From Thermaceae bacterium (GTDB taxonomy: Bacteria; Deinococcota; Deinococci; Deinococcales; Marinithermaceae), in contig WFXV01000152.1 in the NCBI GenBank assembly GCA_015490435.1, positions 1 through 24,484 of the forward strand: a stretch of DNA of 24,484 nt, in the 5' to 3' direction. The position numbers were made by a program, and so were the translations under genes. Below, piece by piece: positions 1-6,495 of the stretch (position 1 is its first letter; the number at the start of each line of letters is the position of its first letter). The notes beneath the pieces were generated by a model. That model was given only the letters and a program-made list of their open reading frames with translations. It made no database searches and was not told the origin of the DNA.

Positions 1-44
1 CCCGCCCCCACCGGACCGGTGACGATGACCTTTAGAGGCTCCAT
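1..44 (-). CDS. N-terminal fragment of a COG2229-type small GTPase (partial)
   Basis: Only the first 14 or so codons lie in the window. From the ATG at 44-42 the reading is MEPLKVIVTGPVGAG, which is a beta strand followed by the start of a Walker A P-loop (GxxGxGK[ST]). Short Ras-like GTPases of the COG2229/Srprb type typically open with IVITGPFGAGKTT, so the match is good for so short a stretch. The start overlaps the last 13 bases of the upstream DUF4388 gene in another frame, which indicates translational coupling. Such GTPases are commonly encoded next to DUF4388 or roadblock-type proteins in signalling or motility modules. The pairing supports the call; the function of this copy is inferred. 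Everything after the P-loop lies off the left edge. Confidence 0.6.
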   Translation of the reverse strand, partial: MEPLKVIVTGPVGA

Positions 45-676
45 GAGTTGCTGCCGAACCTCCTTCGCAAGAGCCCGAGCAACCGCCCGGCCAGGCCGCG
101 CCGTTCCCGGGTGGCCTCGGGGCGCCGCTCGAGCGGCCGCACCGCCCCCAGGGTACGGAGCTTGTGGAGGAGGTAGCGGACCCGGTCGGTGGGGAGGCCG
201 ACGAGGGGGGCGAGGCGCCGGGCGCTGGCCCCCTCCGAGAGGTGGGGCCAGGCGCGGTCCAGGAACTCGGCGAGGGTGGGGTCGCTGTAGGCCAGGGCGA
301 CGTTGCCCAGGGTGAAGACGGTGTCGGGCATGGGGAGCTGCTCGCGGACGCTCTCGAGTTCGTCCTTCAGGGTGACGAGCTTGAGGACGAGCTCGTCCAC
401 CGGCAGGCTCAGGCAGCCCCGCTGGTGCCTCGGGGCCTCGCCGGGGAAGAACTCGAAGCTCCCCTCGCCCCCTTCGAGGATCTCCAAGAGGCGTTCCTCG
501 AGCTGGCCGGGGGAGAGGACCCGGCGCTCCTCCTCGGCACAGACGACCCGGCGGCCCTGGACGTAGAGCTCCAGGTTGCCCTTCTTTCGGATCAGCACCA
601 GGCGCCCGGTTTGGTGGGCGAGCAGCGGCAATAGGTCCAGTAGACCGATATCGCGCAGATTACCAAAAATCGCCAT
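32..676 (-). CDS. DUF4388 (PATAN-like) domain protein, possible partner of the adjacent GTPase
   Basis: This is a 214-residue cytoplasmic protein. Residues about 1-100 (MAIFGNLRDIGLLDLLPLL onward) match the DUF4388 pattern: an opening G-x-L-x-D-I/L-x-L-L-x-L-L helix, a hairpin with KKGNLELYVQGRRVVCAE, and later GEGSFEFFPGE. Residues about 130-185 look like a winged helix (a helical stretch, then GLPTDRVRYLLHKLRTLGAV), and the C-terminus is strongly basic. The start is ATG at 676, preceded by a clear Shine-Dalgarno (GGAGGGA, minus strand, 683-689). The 3' end overlaps the start of a putative small GTPase by 13 bases. DUF4388 proteins in Thermus/Deinococcus and Myxococcus often sit with Ras-like GTPases and are thought to act in signalling; no enzymatic motif is visible. 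The exact role is unknown. Confidence 0.7.
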   Translation of the reverse strand: MAIFGNLRDIGLLDLLPLLAHQTGRLVLIRKKGNLELYVQGRRVVCAEEERRVLSPGQLEERLLEILEGGEGSFEFFPGEAPRHQRGCLSLPVDELVLKLVTLKDELESVREQLPMPDTVFTLGNVALAYSDPTLAEFLDRAWPHLSEGASARRLAPLVGLPTDRVRYLLHKLRTLGAVRPLERRPEATRERRGLAGRLLGLLRRRFGSNSWSL

Positions 677-784
677 ACCCTTCCCTCCGGTGGGTCGGTC
701 GCGCCACTGGCTCCGCCCACCCGCATGGCGCCCGTCTTGCCTGGTGGGCCTCCTCGCCTCCCAGATTGGGAGCGTACCAACTTC

Positions 785-819
785 TAATAAGAAAAAGCCA
801 TCCCCCGAATGGGGGGTGG
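785..819 (-). terminator. Leftward-reading terminator-like hairpin in the divergent glmM/DUF4388 intergenic region
   Basis: The arms at 798-806 (CCATCCCCC) and 811-819 (GGGGGGTGG) pair around a GAAT loop. Read on the minus strand, the stem is followed by CTTTTTCTTATT (785-797), a good U-tract. No minus-strand gene lies immediately upstream, because glmM starts at 851 on the plus strand. It may stop antisense transcription arising in glmM, or act as an attenuator for the DUF4388 transcript if that promoter lies further right. Confidence 0.4.
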
Positions 820-831
820 GGGTATAGAATG

Positions 832-840
832 TGCTAATCT
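832..840 (+). promoter_or_regulatory. Extended -10 promoter of glmM
   Basis: TGC-TAATCT fits an extended -10 (TGn-TAnnnT) and lies 10 bases before the glmM ATG, so the transcript would be leaderless or nearly so. No recognisable -35 stands at 17 bases upstream. An alternative hexamer, TAGAAT, lies at 825-830. The same GTGCTAnnnT pattern precedes the aminotransferase at 2889, korA and the first DegV gene. Confidence 0.45.
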
Positions 841-850
841 CGGGGGCGGT

Positions 851-2134
851 ATGCGTCGTTTTTTCGGTACCGATGGCGTTCGCGGTCGGGTGGGTCAGCC
901 CCCCATGACCCCCGAGTTTGTACTCGGTCTAGGCCGGGCCGCCGCCGCGGTCCTCGGCGGGCCGGTGGGCGTGGGGCGGGACACCCGGGCCTCAGGCCCG
1001 ATGCTCGAGGCCGCGCTCGCCGCGGGATTGCTCTCGGCGGGGGTGGAGGTCTTTCGCTTTGGGGTGGTGCCCACCCCGGCGGTCGCCTACCTGACCGGGG
1101 CGTACGCCGCCCGGGCGGGGGCGGTGATCTCGGCGAGCCACAATCCCTACCCCGATAACGGGGTCAAGTTTTTCGGCGAGGGCGGGAGGAAGCTCGCCGA
1201 CGAGGCCGAGGCGGAGATCGAGGCGCGCCTGGAGCGTGTCCTGCCCTACCGCGAGGGAGGGCGGGTGGTCGAGGCCACCGAGGGGGCGGAGCGCTACCTG
1301 AACCACCTGCTCCGCCACGCCCCCGATCTTGCCGGGCTCCGGATCGTGGTGGACGCCGCCCACGGCGCCACCTACCGGATCGCCCCCGAGCTCTTCTCCC
1401 GCGCCGGGGCCGAGGTCTTCGCGATCGGCACCAGCCCCGACGGCAAGAACATCAACCGGGGCCTCGGGGCTACCGCCCCCGAGACGATGGCCCGGCTGGT
1501 CCGGGAGCTCGGCTTCGATCTCGGGGTGGCCTTCGACGGCGACGGCGACCGGGCGATCTTCGCCGACCGCCACGGCCGGATCGCTGGCGGGGACCACGTG
1601 CTCTACCTGCACGCCCGGGTCTCGGGCTTGGATCGGGTGGTGGGGACGACGATGAGCAACCTCGCTCTCGAGCACGCCCTCGCCAAGGCCGGCGCGCGGC
1701 TTTTCCGGACCAAGGTCGGCGACCGCTACGTCGCCGAGAAGATGGAGGAGGAGGATGCCGGCCTCGGGGGCGAGCCCAGCGGGCACGTGATCTTCAAGGA
1801 CCACTTCCACACCGGGGACGGCCTGCTCACCGCCCTCTTGACCCTGGCTGCCCTCAAAAAGAGCGGCACCGACCTCGCTGACTGGGTGGACGCCCTCCCG
1901 CTTTACCCCCAGGTCATCGAGAACGTTCCCGTCCGGGACAAGCACCGGGTGATGGTGCACCCCAAGGTGGCCGAGCTCGTAAAGGAGGCCGAGGCGCGGC
2001 TCGAAGGGGGGCGGGTGAACGTTCGCCCCTCGGGGACCGAGCCGGTGATCCGGGTGATGGTGGAGGGGCCCGAGGAGGCCCTCGTCCGGGAGGTGGCACG
2101 CGCGCTCGCGAAAGCCCTATCCGCGCTAGAATGA
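851..2134 (+). CDS. glmM: Phosphoglucosamine mutase GlmM
   Basis: This 427-residue enzyme interconverts glucosamine-6-phosphate and glucosamine-1-phosphate in the cytoplasm, on the route to UDP-GlcNAc and peptidoglycan. The signature parts are all present: N-terminal RRFFGTDGVRG, the phosphoserine loop ISASHNPYPDNG with catalytic Ser96, the Mg-binding DGDGDR loop at 229-234, the sugar-binding GEPSGH, and the C-terminal phosphate-binding RPSGTEP. The length matches the family (about 430-450). ATG 851 was chosen because the conserved MRRFFGTDG begins there. The frame is open further upstream to an ATG at 809, but that would place the promoter-like sequences inside the gene and add a poorly conserved 14-residue extension. 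rbfA follows 18 bases downstream and probably shares the transcript. Confidence 0.96.
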   Translation: MRRFFGTDGVRGRVGQPPMTPEFVLGLGRAAAAVLGGPVGVGRDTRASGPMLEAALAAGLLSAGVEVFRFGVVPTPAVAYLTGAYAARAGAVISASHNPYPDNGVKFFGEGGRKLADEAEAEIEARLERVLPYREGGRVVEATEGAERYLNHLLRHAPDLAGLRIVVDAAHGATYRIAPELFSRAGAEVFAIGTSPDGKNINRGLGATAPETMARLVRELGFDLGVAFDGDGDRAIFADRHGRIAGGDHVLYLHARVSGLDRVVGTTMSNLALEHALAKAGARLFRTKVGDRYVAEKMEEEDAGLGGEPSGHVIFKDHFHTGDGLLTALLTLAALKKSGTDLADWVDALPLYPQVIENVPVRDKHRVMVHPKVAELVKEAEARLEGGRVNVRPSGTEPVIRVMVEGPEEALVREVARALAKALSALE

Positions 2135-2152
2135 GCGGGGAAGGAGGCCGCC

Positions 2153-2443
2153 GTGAGCCGTTCCCTCTTGCGTCTTGAGTCGCGGGTGGCCCGGGCGCTT
2201 GCGGACATCATCCACGAGATGCAGGACCCCCGGCTTCCCCTGGTGGTGACCGTGGAGCGGGTCCGGATCTCCGCCGACCTTTCCCGGGCGCGGGTCTTGA
2301 TCAGCGCGCTCGAGCGGGCGGAGGAGACCGCGGCGCTTTTGAACCGGGCCCACGGCTACCTCCAGGAGGAGCTCGCCCACGAGGTGCCCCTTAGGCGGAT
2401 CCCCCGCCTTTCCTTCCACACCGACCTCCGCGAGGTGCTATGA
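2153..2443 (+). CDS. rbfA: Ribosome-binding factor RbfA
   Basis: This 96-residue RNA-binding KH-fold protein takes part in 30S ribosomal subunit maturation, near the 5' end of 16S rRNA. The typical sequence is visible: an N-terminal helix with RVARALADIIHEMQDPRL, followed by VVTVERVRISADLSRARVLIS and a third helix ending in LRRIPRLSFHTD. The C-terminal extension of enterobacterial RbfA is absent; the short form is usual for Thermus-type proteins. The start is GTG at 2153, preceded by a strong Shine-Dalgarno (GGAAGGAGG, 2139-2147). The last four bases overlap the start of the next gene (ATGA at 2440), so the two are translationally coupled. Its place after glmM is unusual compared with the nusA-infB-rbfA order of many bacteria. 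Confidence 0.93.
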   Translation: MSRSLLRLESRVARALADIIHEMQDPRLPLVVTVERVRISADLSRARVLISALERAEETAALLNRAHGYLQEELAHEVPLRRIPRLSFHTDLREVL

Positions 2444-2844
2444 CCCGGACCTACCCCGTCCTCGTCCGCTACGCCGAGACCGACCAGATGGGGGTGGTGC
2501 ACCACGCCGCCTACGTGGTCTGGCTGGAGGAGGCGCGCACGAGGCTCCTCGCCGACGCCGGGCTTCCCTACCACGAGCTCGAGCGGGAGGGGCTCTTCTT
2601 CCCGGTCGTCGAGCTCGCCCTCCGCTACCACCGCCCGCTCCGCTACGGGGAGACCGCCCAGGTCGAGGTACGCCTGGAAGAGGTGAAGAGCCGGCGGGTG
2701 GCCTTCGCCTACCGCGTCCTCCGCCCCGGGGGCGTGCTGGCGGCGGCGGGCCGGACGGTGCACGTGCCCCAGGACCGGGAGGGCCGGGCGGTGCGGCTTC
2801 CCCCGAAGGTCTACGAAAAGCTTCGGGCCCTCGCCGAAGCTTGA
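2440..2844 (+). CDS. YbgC/FadM-family acyl-CoA thioesterase (hotdog fold)
   Basis: This is a 134-residue single hotdog domain. The diagnostic N-terminal motif YAETDQMGVVHHAAYVVWLE (residues 11-30) carries the conserved Asp15 that acts as the catalytic residue in 4-hydroxybenzoyl-CoA thioesterase and YbgC. A GVVHHAxY stretch and a later HRPLRYGE strand are typical of the family. The predicted role is cytoplasmic hydrolysis of short- or medium-chain acyl-CoA thioesters; the substrate cannot be read from the sequence. The start codon overlaps the rbfA stop by four bases (ATGA), so it belongs to the glmM-rbfA transcript. A perfect nine-base-pair stem-loop (2818-2842) covers its last codons. Confidence 0.88.
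   Translation: MTRTYPVLVRYAETDQMGVVHHAAYVVWLEEARTRLLADAGLPYHELEREGLFFPVVELALRYHRPLRYGETAQVEVRLEEVKSRRVAFAYRVLRPGGVLAAAGRTVHVPQDREGRAVRLPPKVYEKLRALAEA
2818..2842 (+). other. Perfect 9-bp stem-loop over the thioesterase stop codon
   Basis: AAGCTTCGG (2818-2826) and CCGAAGCTT (2834-2842) are exact inverted repeats around a 7-base loop. No T-tract follows, so it is not a classic intrinsic terminator. It could stabilise the 3' end of the glmM-rbfA-thioesterase mRNA or help separate it from the transcript that starts just downstream. Confidence 0.45.
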
Positions 2845-2847
2845 GCG

Positions 2848-2856
2848 TGCTATACT
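2848..2856 (+). promoter_or_regulatory. Extended -10 promoter of the class III aminotransferase gene
   Basis: TGC-TATACT is a near-consensus extended -10. It lies right after the thioesterase stop and 32 bases before the ATG at 2889. The expected transcription start is about 2863, which coincides with the first base of a perfect leader hairpin. No obvious -35 is seen, as expected for an extended -10 site. Confidence 0.6.
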
Positions 2857-2862
2857 AAAGGC

Positions 2863-2881
2863 CCAGAGGGGCCACCTCTGG
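2863..2881 (+). promoter_or_regulatory. 5'-terminal leader hairpin touching the Shine-Dalgarno
   Basis: CCAGAGG (2863-2869) and CCTCTGG (2875-2881) pair perfectly around a five-base loop. The 3' arm contains the first two bases of the GGAGG Shine-Dalgarno (2880-2884) of the ATG at 2889. With the predicted transcription start at about 2863, the hairpin would form the very 5' end of the mRNA. Confidence 0.5.
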
Positions 2882-2888
2882 AGGACGC

Positions 2889-4127
2889 ATGGACGAGGTC
2901 TTTACGCTTTTCGAACGTCACATCAACCCCGGACTCGCAGGGCTCCTTCGCTTCACCGGCCTCGACCGCGTCGAGGACCGGGCCGAGGGCGTCTACGTCT
3001 GGGACAAGTCGGGCAAACGCTACCTCGACTTCTTGGGGCTTTACGGCACCCTGAACCTGGGGCACCGCCACCCCCGGGTGGTGGAGGCGGTGAAGCGTCA
3101 GCTCGACCGCATGCCGATGAGCGTGCGGGTGCTGGTCCCGGAGCCCACCGCGCGGCTCGCCGCCCGGCTCGCCGAGGTCACCCCGGGGGCGCTCTCGATG
3201 GTCTTCTTCGGGAACTCCGGGGCGGAGGCGGTAGAGGCGGCGATCAAGCTCGCCCGGATCTATACCGGGAAGCCCGGCATCATCACCACCGAGGGCGGCT
3301 TTCACGGCAAGACGATGGGGGCGCTCTCGTTGACGCCGCGCCCCGCCTACCAGGACCCGGTAAAACCCCTCCTTCCCGGAGTCAAGGTGGTGCCTTATGG
3401 CGACGCCGAGGCGGTGGCCCGGGCGATCGACGACGAGACCGCGGCGGTGATCGTGGAGCCGATCCAGGGGGAGGGCGGCGTCCGGATCCCGCCCGAGGGG
3501 TACCTCCGGGAGCTCCGGCGGATCACCGCCGAGCGGGGGGTGCTCCTGATCGTCGACGAGGTCCAGACCGGGCTCGGCCGCACCGGGCGTTTTTGGGGGA
3601 TGGAGTGGGAGGGGATCGAGCCCGACCTCCTCACCAGCGCGAAGGCGCTGGGCGGCGGGGTCATGCCCATCGGGGCGACGGTGGGCCGCCCCGAGCTCTT
3701 CGAGGCCTTCCGCGAAAACCCCCTGATCCACTCCTCCACCTTCGGGGGGAACCCCCTCGCGGCGGCGGCGGCGCTGGCTGCGATCGAGGTCACCCTGGAG
3801 GAGGACCTTCCCGCCCGGGCCCGGGAGATGGGCGCGCGGCTGCTCTCAGGGCTTCAAAAGCTCGCCGCCGAGTGGCCGCGCTTCATCGAGGAGGTGCGGG
3901 GCAGGGGGCTCATGGTGGGGGTCGAGTTCACCGACCCCGACATCGGTGCGGTCTTTATCAGCGAGCTCGCCGAGCGGGGCGTGCTCACCGCCTTCGGGCT
4001 CAACAACCCCAAGGTGGTGCGCCTCGAGCCCCCGCTGATCGTGACCGAGGCCCAGGTGGACGAGGCCCTCGGGAAGTTCGCCGAGGCGCTCGCCGCCACC
4101 GGTCGGGCGCTTGAGGGCATCCTATGA
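2889..4127 (+). CDS. Class III PLP aminotransferase, putrescine aminotransferase (PatA/YgjG)-like
   Basis: This 412-residue PLP enzyme transfers amino groups from an omega-amine or amino acid. Family hallmarks are the G-x-x-YLDFLG start, FGNSGAEAVEAAIKLAR, EPIQGEGG, IVDEVQTGLGRTG with Asp223 for the pyridine nitrogen, and SAKALGGGVMPIGA with the Schiff-base Lys252. The C-terminal half (STFGGNPLAAAAALAAIEV, LNNPKVVRLEPPL) follows E. coli putrescine aminotransferase more closely than ornithine or acetylornithine aminotransferases, so polyamine or diamine catabolism is the best guess. Substrate assignment in class III is unreliable without biochemistry. ATG 2889 has a GGAGG Shine-Dalgarno. The rnr start follows the stop by a single base and is probably co-transcribed. 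Confidence 0.85.
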   Translation: MDEVFTLFERHINPGLAGLLRFTGLDRVEDRAEGVYVWDKSGKRYLDFLGLYGTLNLGHRHPRVVEAVKRQLDRMPMSVRVLVPEPTARLAARLAEVTPGALSMVFFGNSGAEAVEAAIKLARIYTGKPGIITTEGGFHGKTMGALSLTPRPAYQDPVKPLLPGVKVVPYGDAEAVARAIDDETAAVIVEPIQGEGGVRIPPEGYLRELRRITAERGVLLIVDEVQTGLGRTGRFWGMEWEGIEPDLLTSAKALGGGVMPIGATVGRPELFEAFRENPLIHSSTFGGNPLAAAAALAAIEVTLEEDLPARAREMGARLLSGLQKLAAEWPRFIEEVRGRGLMVGVEFTDPDIGAVFISELAERGVLTAFGLNNPKVVRLEPPLIVTEAQVDEALGKFAEALAATGRALEGIL

Positions 4128-4128
4128 G

Positions 4129-6375
4129 ATGAAGCAAGCGATCTACGAGCACTTAAAGAGGCACAAAAAGCCCACCCACCCCAAGGAGCTCTCCCGCGTC
4201 TTCGGGCTCAAGCGCTCGGTGGTCCGGGGGCTTTTGAACGAACTCGTCGCCGAGGGGAAGCTCGAGCGGGTGCGGAGCCGCTACCAGCTTCCCGAGCGGG
4301 GCGCGCGGGTCGTCGGTCGGCTCGACCTCGCGAAAGACGGCTACGGCTTCGTGGTGCGCGAGGACGGCGGGCCGGACCTCTTTATCCCCGAGGAGCGCCT
4401 CCGGGGCGCCTGGCACGGCGACCGGGTGGAGGCGCGGATCGTCGGCACCGACCGCCGGGGTCGGGAGAGCGGGGAGGTCCTCCGCGTCTTGGAGCGGGCC
4501 CGGCGAAACGCGGTGGGCAACCTCCGGTTCTCCCGGGGCTACGCCTGGCTCGTGCCCGAGGACCCCCGGCTTCCGCCCCGGATCAAGCTCCGTCCCGAGG
4601 GGCTCGGGGTGCTACCCGACGGGAGCCGGATCGCGGTGCGCCTGGTCTTCCCCGAGGAGAGCGGGGCCCGCGAGGTCTTCGGGGTCTTCCTCGAGCGCCT
4701 GGGCGCCTCCGGGGACGACATCGAGGCCGAGACCCGGGCGGTGATCCTGAAGCACGACCTTAAGGATGAGTTTCCCGAGGAGGTCCTCGCCGTGGCGCGC
4801 CGTGTGGCCCGGAGCCCGATTGCGCCGGAGCTCGAGCGAAGGGTCGACCTCCGGGACCTTTCGGTCTTCACCATCGACGGCCCGGACGCCAAGGACTTCG
4901 ACGACGCGATCCACCTTCGCCGCCTCGAGGACGGCACCTTCGAGGTGGGCATCCACATCGCCGACGTCGCCCACTACGTCAAGGAGGGCTCGGCCCTCGA
5001 CCGCGAGGCCTACGCCCGGGGCACCTCGGTCTACCTTCCGGGCCGGGTTCTGCCCATGCTCCCCGAGGTGCTCTCGAACGGGGTTTGCTCTTTGGTCCCC
5101 GGGGAGGATCGGCTCGCGGTCTCGGTGCTGGTGCGCCTGGACCGGGAGGGCAAGGTCCTCGAGCACCGCTTCGTCGAGAGCGTGATCCGCTCCCGCGCCC
5201 GGCTCACCTACCCCGAGGTCGAGGCCTTCTTGGAGGGGGCCGCCCCCAGCGAAGCGCTTTCGCCCGTGGCCGAGGACGTGAAGACGCTTTTCGCGCTCAG
5301 TCAGCGGCTCCGCGCCGCTAGGGAAGCCGAGGGCGCGATCTTCTTCGACTTTCCCGAGGTCAAGGTCGAGCTCGGGCCGAAGGGCGAGGTGCACCTGATC
5401 CCGATCCGGGAGGAGAAGGCGAGGAGCCTCATCGAGGAGCTGATGCTGCTCGCGAATCGGCTGGTGGCGGCGGAGCTCGAGGAGCGGGGGCTCCCCGCCC
5501 TCTTCCGGGTGCACGAGGACCCGAGCGAGGACCGCTTCCGCGAGCTCTCGGAGGCGCTCGCCCGGCTCGGCTACCGGCTCGAGGCCCCCACCCCGGCGGC
5601 CTACCAGAAGGTGCTCAAAGCGGCCTCGGGCCGGCCCGAGGCGGGGGTGGTGGCGACCCTGCTCCTCCGCTCCCTCAAGCTCGCCCGCTACGCCGAGGAG
5701 AACCTCGGCCACTTCGGCCTCGCCTTCCGCGACTACCTGCACTTCACCAGCCCCATCCGGCGCTACCCCGACCTGGTGGTGCACCGGGTGGTGAAGGCGC
5801 TCATCCAGGGGCGGCTTTCGGAGGAGAAGCTCCTTCGCTGGCAGCGCACCTTCCCCCAGATCGCCGAGCACGCCTCGGTTCGCGAGCGGCTCGCCGAGGC
5901 CGCCGAGCGCGACCTCTCCAAGTACCACCAGGCCCGCTGGGCCCGCGCCCACCTCGGGGAGGTCTTCGAGGGGACGGTGAGCGGGGTCCAGAGCTTCGGG
6001 ATCTTCGTAATGCTCGATAACGGGGTCGAGGGGTTCTTACGGAAGGAAGCGCTGAAGGACGACTACTACGCATACGACCCCGAAACCCTGAGTCTTTTGG
6101 GGGAACGAACCGGCCGGCGGATCCGGCTGGGGGAACGCTTTCGGGTCCAGATCGCCGGGGCCAGCCCGGCCCTCCGCCAGGTGGATCTGGTTCCCGCCGA
6201 GGAGGTGAAGACGTTGTCCGAAAAGAAGGACGGCAAGAAAAAGCGCCGCGTGGTCGGTCCTCCGGAAGGGAAGGACCGGCCCGAACGCCCGGTCAAGCTC
6301 ACCGTGAACCGGGTCTACTTCGGCGAGTGGCAGGGCGAGAAGAAGGAGAGCGAGGGTAAAAAGCGCCGCCGCTAG
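4129..6375 (+). CDS. rnr: Ribonuclease R (3'-5' exoribonuclease)
   Basis: This 748-residue processive 3'-5' exoribonuclease degrades structured RNA and takes part in rRNA and mRNA turnover. The domains read in order: winged helix (about 1-55), cold-shock/OB domains (about 60-230), RNB catalytic domain (about 240-570) with the metal-binding Asp cluster DGPDAKDFDDAI (from residue 250) and the SPIRRYPDLVVHR motif, then an S1 domain (about 608-690) and a lysine/arginine-rich tail as in RNase R rather than RNase II. The winged helix and basic tail favour RNase R. ATG 4129 is preferred; a TTG at 4111 is in frame, but it lies inside the aminotransferase gene and adds six unconserved residues. A GC-rich hairpin follows the stop. 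Confidence 0.95.
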   Translation: MKQAIYEHLKRHKKPTHPKELSRVFGLKRSVVRGLLNELVAEGKLERVRSRYQLPERGARVVGRLDLAKDGYGFVVREDGGPDLFIPEERLRGAWHGDRVEARIVGTDRRGRESGEVLRVLERARRNAVGNLRFSRGYAWLVPEDPRLPPRIKLRPEGLGVLPDGSRIAVRLVFPEESGAREVFGVFLERLGASGDDIEAETRAVILKHDLKDEFPEEVLAVARRVARSPIAPELERRVDLRDLSVFTIDGPDAKDFDDAIHLRRLEDGTFEVGIHIADVAHYVKEGSALDREAYARGTSVYLPGRVLPMLPEVLSNGVCSLVPGEDRLAVSVLVRLDREGKVLEHRFVESVIRSRARLTYPEVEAFLEGAAPSEALSPVAEDVKTLFALSQRLRAAREAEGAIFFDFPEVKVELGPKGEVHLIPIREEKARSLIEELMLLANRLVAAELEERGLPALFRVHEDPSEDRFRELSEALARLGYRLEAPTPAAYQKVLKAASGRPEAGVVATLLLRSLKLARYAEENLGHFGLAFRDYLHFTSPIRRYPDLVVHRVVKALIQGRLSEEKLLRWQRTFPQIAEHASVRERLAEAAERDLSKYHQARWARAHLGEVFEGTVSGVQSFGIFVMLDNGVEGFLRKEALKDDYYAYDPETLSLLGERTGRRIRLGERFRVQIAGASPALRQVDLVPAEEVKTLSEKKDGKKKRRVVGPPEGKDRPERPVKLTVNRVYFGEWQGEKKESEGKKRRR

Positions 6376-6400
6376 CGGGGACACGGGTCCCCGGCGGCGG
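6366..6400 (+). terminator. Large GC hairpin across the rnr stop codon (possible terminator)
   Basis: CCGCCGC-(TAG)-CGGGGAC at 6366-6382 pairs with GTCCCCG-GCGGCGG at 6387-6400. This gives a 14-bp stem with the rnr stop codon as a three-base bulge and an ACGG loop. No U-tract follows, so it is either a Rho-type or weak terminator or a 3' stabilising structure. Confidence 0.4.
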
Positions 6401-6447
6401 GTGGTCCAATGTGCCTTGGGGTGGGACCCCGCGCCCTTGCTTGGGTG

Positions 6448-6482
6448 TAGGGTAAGCCCGGTGGCGCGGGCGGTTCCCGCGC
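6448..6482 (+). promoter_or_regulatory. Putative promoter (-10) and 5' leader hairpin of the split PFOR operon
   Basis: TAGGGT (6448-6453) is a plausible -10 without a good -35. Seven bases later would be the transcription start, and GCGCGGG (6464-6470) / CCCGCGC (6476-6482) then form a perfect 7-bp stem with a CGGTT loop. The Shine-Dalgarno (AAAGGAGGG, 6484-6492) follows immediately. The hairpin is certain in the sequence; the promoter is weak. Confidence 0.4.
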
Positions 6483-6495
6483 GAAAGGAGGGAAG

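Noticed and set aside
809..850. A 14-codon N-terminal extension of GlmM starting at ATG 809
   Set aside because: Conserved GlmM begins with MRRFFGTDG at 851, and the extension would cover the best -10 candidates.
4111..4128. TTG 4111 as the rnr start
   Set aside because: It lies inside the aminotransferase gene and adds six unconserved residues; ATG 4129 starts the winged-helix domain one base after the previous stop.
4612..5952. A 446-codon open frame antisense to rnr
   Set aside because: A shadow of the RNB domain of RNase R, with no recognisable domain of its own.
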